Source: Psychrobacter immobilis (GTDB lineage Bacteria > Pseudomonadota > Gammaproteobacteria > Pseudomonadales > Moraxellaceae). From it: a stretch of 64,000 nucleotides of DNA. A program made the position numbers and the translations under genes. The notes beneath the pieces are model-generated. The model had not been told where the DNA came from. It saw nothing but the letters and a program-made list of their open reading frames with translations, and searched no databases. Positions 57,813 to 64,000 of the stretch are shown here, in pieces (position 1 is the stretch's first letter; each line of letters begins with the position of its first letter). The stretch spans positions 393,324-457,323 of the forward strand of contig NZ_CAJHAD010000001.1 of NCBI RefSeq assembly GCF_904846285.1. The letters are read 5' to 3'.

Positions 57813-59099
57813 ATGTTGCAAGAGCAATGTTTGTGGAATATGACCGCACCCCTTATCGATACCTACAGCCAGATGAATAGCGATACTGAAGCGACTATCT
57901 GTATCATAGGCGGTGGTTATACCGGACTATCGGCTGCGATTCATTTGGCTGAAAAAGCCGTCAAAGTCATCCTCTTAGAGAGCCATACGATAGGCAGTGG
58001 CGGCTCAGGAAAAAGCGTAGGGCTCGTCAATGCAGGTACTTGGGCGCGCCCTGATGATTTGAATATTGCGCTAGGCGAAGCGGCAGGTGAGCGCTTGACA
58101 GACGCCCTTGGACAAGCGCCAAGCTTAGTATTCGACTTAATCAAACGTTATAATATCGACGCCCAAGCCACTCAAGCCGGTAATATCCACATGGCACATA
58201 ACGCTAAAGGTGAAGTCGATGTCGATATTAGATACGAGCAGCTAAGTCGTCGCGGTGCGAATGTTGAGGTATTAACTGGCAGTAAATGCCATGAGTATTG
58301 TGGTACCAAGAATATCAACAAGGCGTTACTCGATCACCGTGCTGGTACCATAAACCCGCTGGCTTATGTCAGAGGACTGGCCAAAGTAGCAAAAGATCTT
58401 GGCGTCACTATCTATGAGCATTCCGCTGTTGAAGCCTTAGAAAAGGTGAATGGCTATTGGTATGCAAGGACTTCTAAAGCGCGCGTGAAATCTGAGCGCG
58501 TCATTGTTGCAACCAACGCTTATACCGAAGGCGAATGGACAGAAATTAAAAAGACATTTTATCTGGTTTATTATTATCAGATTGCATCTGAGCCGCTCAG
58601 AGGAGAGGCGGCAGATCGGATTTTGCCATACAAAACAGGGGCATGGGATACACGCTTGGCCTTGTCTAGCTTTCGCCGTGATGACGATGATCGCCTATTA
58701 TTGGGAACGGTGGGTGGTACACAGCTTAAACCAAAATCCTTTTATCAATCATGGGCCAATGCGGTGCAAAAAAGCTATTATCCAGATTTGCCAGCATTTA
58801 AGTGGCAGTATGAATGGACTGGTAGCTTTGGCTTTACGCAAGATCATATTTTTCGAGTCATGGAGCCCGCTGAGGGTTTGCTGACAGCAACGGCTTATAA
58901 CGGTCGCGGCATTACCACAGGCACGCTAATGGGTAAGTGCTTTGCCGATTATATAATGACGGGTAATAGAGACAGTATTCCCTTACCATTTAAGACCTTA
59001 GAAGAGGCGAAAGTCTCTTTTGGAGGCATCAAGTCTGGTTTTACTGAGCTGGGACTGACTTTGTATCATGCGGGTCAATGCTTGAGAATCATTGGGTAG
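57813..59099 (+). CDS. amaA: FAD oxidoreductase, L-pipecolate oxidase-like
   Basis: 428 residues with AAGGA seven bases before the ATG. A DAO-type FAD enzyme: dinucleotide-binding IIGGGYTGLSAAIHLAE near residue 32, then SGGSGKSVGLVNAGTW, and a C-terminal GFTQDHIFRVMEP and NGRGITTGTLMGK. Resembles AmaA of Pseudomonas putida, which oxidises L-pipecolate to piperideine-6-carboxylate, the substrate of AmaB. The neighbouring amaB and hglS support this. Related enzymes (gamma-glutamylputrescine oxidase PuuB) have the same fold, so an amine substrate is not excluded. Confidence 0.82.
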   Translation: MLQEQCLWNMTAPLIDTYSQMNSDTEATICIIGGGYTGLSAAIHLAEKAVKVILLESHTIGSGGSGKSVGLVNAGTWARPDDLNIALGEAAGERLTDALGQAPSLVFDLIKRYNIDAQATQAGNIHMAHNAKGEVDVDIRYEQLSRRGANVEVLTGSKCHEYCGTKNINKALLDHRAGTINPLAYVRGLAKVAKDLGVTIYEHSAVEALEKVNGYWYARTSKARVKSERVIVATNAYTEGEWTEIKKTFYLVYYYQIASEPLRGEAADRILPYKTGAWDTRLALSSFRRDDDDRLLLGTVGGTQLKPKSFYQSWANAVQKSYYPDLPAFKWQYEWTGSFGFTQDHIFRVMEPAEGLLTATAYNGRGITTGTLMGKCFADYIMTGNRDSIPLPFKTLEEAKVSFGGIKSGFTELGLTLYHAGQCLRIIG

Positions 59100-59153
59100 G
59101 AAAGTTGGGTAGAGAATAAGAACACGCCCTATTCTGAGAAGAATGCTGAACTT

Positions 59154-59188
59154 TGCCTAAACCGCTGAATAGGTTTAGGCAGTATTTT
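59154..59188 (+). terminator. Terminator of the amaA operon
   Basis: The stem TGCCTAAACC / GGTTTAGGCA is followed by GTATTTTT. Confidence 0.88.
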
Positions 59189-59195
59189 TCTCTAA

Positions 59196-59267
59196 ATTGA
59201 ATCGGCTATATTTTTTTATATTGAATCGCCTATACCTTTTTATATTGAGCTGATTATACTTAAATAA
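59196..59267. repeat. Three 24-bp tandem repeats
   Basis: Units begin ATTGAATCGGCTATATTTTT, ATTGAATCGCCTATACCTTT and ATTGAGCTGATTATACTTAA at 59196, 59220 and 59244. The last unit runs into the 3' end of the LysR gene and includes its stop. Confidence 0.75.
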
Positions 59268-60195
59268 ATTTGTTCTCATGAGTGGACAACACTTCTGCAA
59301 ATAGCCAATCGCGAAAGGCTTTAAGCTTTGTCATATTGGCAGATTCCGCTTGATAAACGACGTAATAAGCCAGTGGCGAGCTAAAGGTAATCTCAGGAAA
59401 TAATCGCACCAAACGTCCGGCAGCGACATCATCACGTGCCATCACACTACGCGCCAACGCAACACCATGACCATTAATGATCGCTTGTAGCACCGCTGCT
59501 GAGTTATTGATTTGCATCCCTCGCGAGGTATCTACTTTGGTGAGCGCTGCATTGGTTAAACTTGCTTGTGCAAGCCAATCATCCCACGAAGGAAAACCAA
59601 TATAACCATCCATTGAGCGGTCATGAATGAGCGTTTCTTGGGTCAAATCAAGCGCGCTTTTTCCTTGTAATAATTGCGGCGAGCAAACCGGATAAATCTC
59701 TTCTTCCATCAGCTTTTCGCTCAGCAATCCTGCCCAAGTGCCAGCTCCGTAGCGCACACCGATATCCACTTCTTGGACAGAAAAATCTATTGATTTGGCA
59801 CTGGTATCAAGCCGTACATCGATATCTGGTTGTAGGCTTTGGAATCGATCGATACGCGGCAACAGCCATTTAGCGGCAAAGGCAGGACTGACGGTCACCG
59901 TGAGCACGCCGCTATTTGATCCTGCTTGTAACTGCGCCAATCCTTGTGCCAAGTTATCTAAGCCCGCCCGAATATGAGGCAATGCCAGCTCGACTGTTTT
60001 TGTGGGGATTAAGCGCGATTTACCACTGGTTTTGCGATAAAACAGCGGTAGTCCTACCGAATCCTCCAAACTACGAACCAGTTGTCCAACGGCAGCAGGA
60101 GTCACGTTTAGTTCCTCTGCTGCCGCAGAAAAACTTTTATGACGGGCGCTCGCTTCCAAGGCACGTAGGGAATTTAAATAAACAACTTTCTTCAT
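59260..60195 (-). CDS. LysR-family transcriptional regulator (GcvA-like)
   Basis: 311 residues. HTH: LRALEASARHKSFSAAAEEL and TPAAVGQLVRSLEDSVG; effector domain begins near LTVTVSPAFAAKWLLPR, a GcvA/AmpR-type sequence. It converges on amaA and diverges from the cupin/amine oxidase pair, so it could control either. In Pseudomonas putida a LysR gene adjoins amaAB and hglS, which favours lysine-related control. Confidence 0.9.
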   Translation of the reverse strand: MKKVVYLNSLRALEASARHKSFSAAAEELNVTPAAVGQLVRSLEDSVGLPLFYRKTSGKSRLIPTKTVELALPHIRAGLDNLAQGLAQLQAGSNSGVLTVTVSPAFAAKWLLPRIDRFQSLQPDIDVRLDTSAKSIDFSVQEVDIGVRYGAGTWAGLLSEKLMEEEIYPVCSPQLLQGKSALDLTQETLIHDRSMDGYIGFPSWDDWLAQASLTNAALTKVDTSRGMQINNSAAVLQAIINGHGVALARSVMARDDVAAGRLVRLFPEITFSSPLAYYVVYQAESANMTKLKAFRDWLFAEVLSTHENKFI

Positions 60196-60301
60196 AGCGA
60201 CAAATATTTTCTTTTAGATAAGTGAATATTATCTCGTTTGTTAACCGATGTAAATCAGTTGATAATTGACGGCATTAAACCTTATCTTTGGAAAACATTC
60301 T

Positions 60302-61000
60302 ATGCTTATCAATGCAGATTTTACCCGCCGTGCTTTATTAGCATCCGAAAACTATCAATGGGTGTCATCACCGCAAAATGGTGTTGAACGGGTCATGCTT
60401 GACCGTGTCGGCGCAGAAAAAGCCCGTGCCACCAGCATTGTGCGCTATGCTCCTGATTCTTATTTCCCCCATCATTTGCACCCGGGCGGCGAAGAGATTT
60501 TGGTGTTGTCGGGTACTTTTTCGGCAGATAATATCGATTATCCAGCGGGTTGGTACTTACGCAATCCACCAAACTCTGGCCATCAGCCCTATAGTAAAGA
60601 GGGCGCGGTTATTTTTGTCAAACTTTGGCAAATGCCAGCAGAAGAGGCACGTTATGTCGCCATCGATACCAATGATGCGGCAAATTGGCAGAAACAAGGT
60701 AATCGTGATGTTTGTCATTTATTTTCAGACGCCAGCGAACAGGTCAGCTTAAAGCGCTTAAATGCCAATGAGGCGCTATTTACCGGCACAGTTAGAGGCG
60801 GCGCAGAGATACTAGTGCTAGACGGCGAGTTAATAGATGATGACATAATTGATAATGCTCAAACCTATACTCGCGGTAGCTGGATACGCTTACCAGTAGG
60901 TGCGCTGTCCAAAATAAAAGCAGGCGCGCAAGGTGTTACGGTTTATCTCAAAACCGGTCATTTGTCTCATATCATCGGCGCTGACGTGGAAGGAGCATAA
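60302..61000 (+). CDS. ChrR-type bicupin protein
   Basis: 232 residues from the ATG at 60302 (MLINADFTRR). Two cupin domains: the first has FPHHLHPGGEEILVLSGTF with the metal-binding His/His/Glu set, the second GAEILVLDGELI and is less complete. The sequence belongs with the cupin half of ChrR anti-sigma factors, but the N-terminal zinc sigma-binding domain is absent, so it is not expected to be an anti-sigma factor. It is tightly coupled to the amine oxidase gene. An oxidative or quenching role is possible; unknown. Confidence 0.8.
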   Translation: MLINADFTRRALLASENYQWVSSPQNGVERVMLDRVGAEKARATSIVRYAPDSYFPHHLHPGGEEILVLSGTFSADNIDYPAGWYLRNPPNSGHQPYSKEGAVIFVKLWQMPAEEARYVAIDTNDAANWQKQGNRDVCHLFSDASEQVSLKRLNANEALFTGTVRGGAEILVLDGELIDDDIIDNAQTYTRGSWIRLPVGALSKIKAGAQGVTVYLKTGHLSHIIGADVEGA

Positions 61001-61001
61001 T

Positions 61002-62135
61002 ATGCAAACAGTATCTGTAGCGATTATAGGTGGCGGCTTAAGTGGCTTGTATGCGGCTTATTTATTGGAAAAAAAAGGCGTTGATTATGTACTCTTAGAA
61101 GCTCGTCCAACTTTGGGTGGTCGTATTGTGACGGCGCGGGCAACTGACCCAAATACTGCACAAATAACAAATAGCATGAATGGCTTTGATTTGGGACCAT
61201 CATGGTTTTGGCCAGAGTATCAGCAGCAGTTGGCGCGTCTGATTGATGAATTGGAATTAGAGAGCTTTGCCCAATTCGAAGAGGGCGATATGCTGGTTGA
61301 GCGCTCGCCTAATGAGCCTGCTATGCGTACACACGGCTATAAAAGTGCGCCACCGTCTATGCGGCTTAAAGGTGGTATGGCGACATTGATTGACGCGCTC
61401 TATCAGCGTTTAGATGCCACGCGAATTTTGACCAATCAAAAAGTGCGTCAGCTGCATAATACTGGTCAATATATTGAAATCACTAGCGAAGGTGAGTCTG
61501 GGCAAGAGGCTGTTTTTCATACACAGCAGTGGCAAGCGCAGCATGTGTTACTGGCGCTACCACCTCGATTGGTAGCAGAAAGCATAACCTTTGAGCCAGC
61601 CTTACCCGCCAATATCACGACACAGTGGCGAGGGACGGCCACTTGGATGGCGCCGCACGCTAAGTACCTTGCTGTTTATGACAGTCCATTTTGGCAAGAA
61701 CAAGGGTTGTCAGGCTCAGCACGCAGCGGACAAGGACCGATGGTTGAGATTCATGATGCATCAGTGGCAGATGGCAGCGGGGCATTATTTGGTTTTATAG
61801 GTGTACCTGCAGCGGCACGCCAAAGTGTCTCTACAGAAGTATTAAAGGCCTATTGCCGTGCGCAACTGGTACGTTTATTTGGGGAGCAAGCAGACGCGCC
61901 TAAGGCTGAGTATCTTAAAGATTGGGCGCAAGAGACGTTTACGGCAACTGCTGCCGATGCTAATAGTGATGGTCAGCATGCCGCTGCACCTATGTCTAAA
62001 GCACTATCTGGCATATGGGCAAACGGTCTGATCGGTATCGGTAGCGAGTGGTCAGCACAGTTCCCTGGTTATATTGCGGGCGCTATCGATGCAGCAAGCA
62101 TCGGCGTTAAGAATTTACCTGAGTTGATAGTATAG
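61002..62135 (+). CDS. Flavin-containing amine oxidase family protein
   Basis: 377 residues from the ATG at 61002; its AAGGAG lies inside the end of the preceding cupin gene, one base apart from its stop, showing coupling. N-terminal FAD motif AIIGGGLSGLYAAYLLEKKG, then LEARPTLGGRI, and FDLGPSWFWPEYQ; the C-terminal GSEWSAQFPGYIAGAIDAA is the closing FAD-binding motif of monoamine oxidases. The substrate amine is unknown. The stop codon TAG at 62133 is part of a MITE-like element, so the last residues may have been changed by insertion. Confidence 0.85.
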   Translation: MQTVSVAIIGGGLSGLYAAYLLEKKGVDYVLLEARPTLGGRIVTARATDPNTAQITNSMNGFDLGPSWFWPEYQQQLARLIDELELESFAQFEEGDMLVERSPNEPAMRTHGYKSAPPSMRLKGGMATLIDALYQRLDATRILTNQKVRQLHNTGQYIEITSEGESGQEAVFHTQQWQAQHVLLALPPRLVAESITFEPALPANITTQWRGTATWMAPHAKYLAVYDSPFWQEQGLSGSARSGQGPMVEIHDASVADGSGALFGFIGVPAAARQSVSTEVLKAYCRAQLVRLFGEQADAPKAEYLKDWAQETFTATAADANSDGQHAAAPMSKALSGIWANGLIGIGSEWSAQFPGYIAGAIDAASIGVKNLPELIV

Positions 62136-62268
62136 TCAGTTCAAAATAAAAGCGCTACGTTATAGCTATATGCGACTGGTATAAATTTTCCTTGCTTGCT
62201 GTTATCACAGAGGCTACGAAAAGTTCATCCCAGTCGCACTGTATCGATTTTAAAGCAATTCTACTATA
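62131..62268 (+). mobile_element. 138-bp MITE-like palindromic element, copy 2
   Basis: Same length, ends (TATAGTCAGTTC ... TTCTACTATA) and orientation as copy 1 at 7974-8111. Its first five bases TATAG overlap the end of the amine oxidase gene and contain its stop codon. No transposase is nearby. Confidence 0.75.
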
Positions 62269-62370
62269 GCTGATTGATAATGCCAGAGCCTAAGATTGGT
62301 ACTTAATACTTCCCATCAGTCTACTTGATTGAAAACTTCAAAATTAATTTCTCTTTATATTTAGACAATG

Positions 62371-62460
62371 CAGCTTTATCTAACCCAGTGTTGTCTAAAT
62401 CAGCATATTCTGAAATAGTATTTTCTAAAACAACTTTATCTAGAATAATGTTCTGTAAAA
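62371..62460. repeat. 15-bp-period minisatellite, intergenic
   Basis: Six units: CAGCTTTATCTAACC, CAGTGTTGTCTAAAT, CAGCATATTCTGAAA, TAGTATTTTCTAAAA, CAACTTTATCTAGAA, TAATGTTCTGTAAAA. In one plus-strand frame they encode pentapeptide-like ALSNP/VLSKS/AYSEI/VFSKT/TLSRI, but this open frame of 68 codons has no RBS and is not called as a gene. The rest of 62269-62844 shows nothing firm. Confidence 0.75.
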
Positions 62461-62844
62461 CCCAGATACATACTAGCCCTTCACATTGCTGCTTTATTTC
62501 TATAAAATACCGACCGTTTGGTTTCTTTTAGACGGTAGATAACTTTATCCTTATAAAACGGCTTTTTGAGCTTAGTATAAATAATCCATATTTTCTTTAA
62601 AGCTGAAACTCCACAGCTGGGTCTTAGTATCACTAATGGAAGCTTATGACGAGCTTGCAAGAGTCATTATTTTTTAAATGCTTGGCGCGAGATATTTATT
62701 AAAGACTGGTTATACGGTGGTAGTTGCTATCACTAGCATTGTCAAAATTGTCAGAATTATTGGTGGCATAGATAGCGGCAATAATAGCAATAGTGGCGAC
62801 AAACTTATTCTCAAACTTTTTGGTGCATGAACATCGAGATAAAA

Positions 62845-63417
62845 ATGAAAACAGAAAATGCTTATAAACGTAAAAAACAGCCAGAAATCGTACGTCGTGC
62901 ACTGCTTGATCAGGCATCACGCATCACGCTAGAGCAGGGATTGTCTAAAGTGACCTTTCAAGCGGTGGCTGATGCAGTTGGCGTGACCAAAGGTGGGGTG
63001 ATGCATCATTTCACCACCAAGAATGCTTTGATTTTAGAAGTATTTCATGACGCGATGAAAAAGTTTGAGACAGAGGTCGATACGGCGATGGCCAAAGACC
63101 CAGTGCCTTACGGTTCGTTTACCCGTGCCTACATCAATGCCACGATTAGCTTGGGCGAAAAAGGGCAGGAAGAGTTTGATAATCAAGCAACCTTATATGT
63201 ATTGATGCTGGCGGACAGTGAGCTGCGCAAGCTGTGGGCTGAGTGGTCAAATGCGCAATTAGATAAGCATAAACCAACTGATAATACTGAAACGCTATGT
63301 ATGGTGCGTTTGGTCGCTGATGGTATTTGGCTCTCTGATTTTTCCGGCATTAATATATCCGATAAAAAATCATTACGTGAGCGTTTGCTAAAAATGACCC
63401 AACCTGAGCATGGGTAA
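62845..63417 (+). CDS. TetR-family transcriptional regulator
   Basis: 190 residues from the ATG at 62845, which has GAGA upstream; the ATG at 62827 is an alternative. The HTH LDQASRITLEQGLSKVTFQA then VADAVGVTKGGVMHHFTTKN is typical TetR; residues ~55-190 are the helical ligand domain (TetR_C type seen with DNA-binding repressors of efflux or catabolism). The target is unknown; no obvious partner gene is inside the window. Confidence 0.88.
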   Translation: MKTENAYKRKKQPEIVRRALLDQASRITLEQGLSKVTFQAVADAVGVTKGGVMHHFTTKNALILEVFHDAMKKFETEVDTAMAKDPVPYGSFTRAYINATISLGEKGQEEFDNQATLYVLMLADSELRKLWAEWSNAQLDKHKPTDNTETLCMVRLVADGIWLSDFSGINISDKKSLRERLLKMTQPEHG

Positions 63418-63555
63418 AACGCTAGTTTTCCTTTGATTCAAAAACAATGCTTTAAACACAGCGCTTCAAACGTTTATCAAAGAAACACTGAAAGAAAATA
63501 TTTTAGAAATAAACGATATAAATTTTTTTAAATACTTAACCCATGACGACATTAT

Positions 63556-63687
63556 TTGGTAGCTGAGGTATTTTTAAGTGATGGCTCGCAAGAGTATGAC
63601 TTAGTTGGCTATACCAAAGAGCAAGTGCTGGTCGATATTTTGCATCAGTACGAATGTCATATGCAGTATCTCCATTTAGAACGTTAA
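63556..63687 (+). pseudogene. Possible small ORF or gene remnant
   Basis: From a TTG at 63556 the frame reads LVAEVFLSDGSQEYDLVGYT and ends HMQYLHLER before TAA: 43 residues with protein-like composition. No RBS is visible. A nearby ATG at 63543 is in another frame and stops after seven codons (MTTLFGS), so a one-base shift may have broken a small gene. The remainder of 63418-64000 holds a terminator and AT-rich sequence. Confidence 0.3.
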
Positions 63688-63756
63688 TTCGTTCATCAAA
63701 CGCCAGTATATGGCTTGCTAGATTTTAGATATTTGATTAACAATTTGGCAAAAGAT

Positions 63757-63793
63757 AACCCCATAAGTTGCGTGCAGCTTATTGGGGTTTTTT
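63757..63793 (+). terminator. Rho-independent terminator
   Basis: AACCCCATAAG and CTTATTGGGGTTTTTT form a stem (one mismatch) with a T run, about 70 bases after the small ORF and 340 after the TetR gene. Confidence 0.8.
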
Positions 63794-64000
63794 ATATAAA
63801 TTGGTTCAATGAATAGTGAATTTAATGAGAAATCTAGTGATAAATCTAATAATCAATGATTGAGCGACAGCAATTGTCGCGCGGCTTATTTTAGCCTCTT
63901 TATTTTCATCAGGTTTTATATTATATAGTCACTGCACTACAAAAGAGTTATGATTTGGATGAATATCATAAAACAATTTAGATAAGTCATTTTCCATCCA

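Noticed and set aside
60266..60301. Longer start for the cupin gene (MTALNLIFGKHS)
   Set aside because: The first codon is not ATG and the cupin family pattern begins at MLINADF.
62371..62460. CRISPR array
   Set aside because: The period is 15 bp, with no spacer/repeat alternation and no cas genes.
62325..62531. Pentapeptide-repeat protein of 68 residues
   Set aside because: It is created by the 15-bp DNA period, lacks an RBS, and turns into non-repeat sequence; reported as a repeat only.
62699..62920. Minus-strand 73-residue ORF overlapping the TetR start
   Set aside because: It overlaps the start of a well-supported TetR gene and has no RBS or family.
1..64000. tRNA, rRNA or tmRNA genes
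   Set aside because: No cloverleaf or conserved T-loop/rRNA sequence was found on reading through the intergenic regions; a covariance-model scan would be needed to be certain.

Overview
The window reads as chromosomal DNA of a gammaproteobacterium of the Moraxellaceae, most likely Psychrobacter. Grounds: moderately AT-rich sequence with AAGGA-type ribosome binding sites, a fused rnhA-dnaQ gene, a fimL-nudC pair, tandem BCCT transporters, and many short palindromic or tandem intergenic repeats. This is inference from protein and layout resemblance; no rRNA or tRNA gene is present to place it. No complete insertion sequence, prophage or CRISPR array is visible.

Layout. 1-8.7 kb: the end of a radical SAM gene, a secreted DUF11-like protein, greA, carB and carA, and a PAP2 phosphatase, all on the minus strand. 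9-21 kb: gamma carbonic anhydrase, a HAD phosphatase, prfB with its programmed frameshift, ppnP, a GNAT protein, topoisomerase IB, an acyl-CoA synthetase with an SDR, an L,D-transpeptidase and clpB. 21-27.5 kb: a PQQ-type sugar dehydrogenase lipoprotein, two tandem BCCT transporters, a Kazal-like lipoprotein and a DUF3144-like protein. 27.5-36 kb, minus strand: metK, a DJ-1/PfpI protein, nth, an orphan rnfB-like ferredoxin, nudC, a fimL-like gene and the rnhA-dnaQ fusion. 36-40 kb: small envelope proteins, a DUF1232 protein, a Tat-exported S66 peptidase and a GlxA-type regulator. 40.6-45.1 kb: a four-gene acyl-CoA dehydrogenase/MDR/SDR/SDR operon. 45-50 kb: a UvrA2-like ATPase, arfB and a SotB-like exporter.

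50.3-60.2 kb is the most coherent metabolic block. A LysR regulator, a class III aminotransferase, 2-oxoadipate dioxygenase/decarboxylase (HglS), piperideine-6-carboxylate dehydrogenase (AmaB), an NhaC-type antiporter, an L-pipecolate oxidase-like flavoprotein (AmaA) and a second, opposing LysR regulator together lay out pipecolate -> 2-aminoadipate -> 2-oxoadipate -> 2-hydroxyglutarate. A coupled bicupin/flavin amine oxidase pair and a TetR regulator follow.

Three repeat families stand out. (1) A 138-bp MITE-like palindromic element occurs twice (7974-8111 and 62131-62268); its second copy supplies the stop codon of the amine oxidase gene. (2) A 15-bp-period minisatellite with core TTTCTAAA occurs inside nudC, inside the rnhA-dnaQ linker, and between genes near 62.4 kb. 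It is in frame in both genes, so it adds pentapeptide units to proteins. (3) Short 14-24 bp tandem triplicates sit between genes, and a (AGTTTT)5 hexamer array lies just upstream of the uvrA2-like gene.
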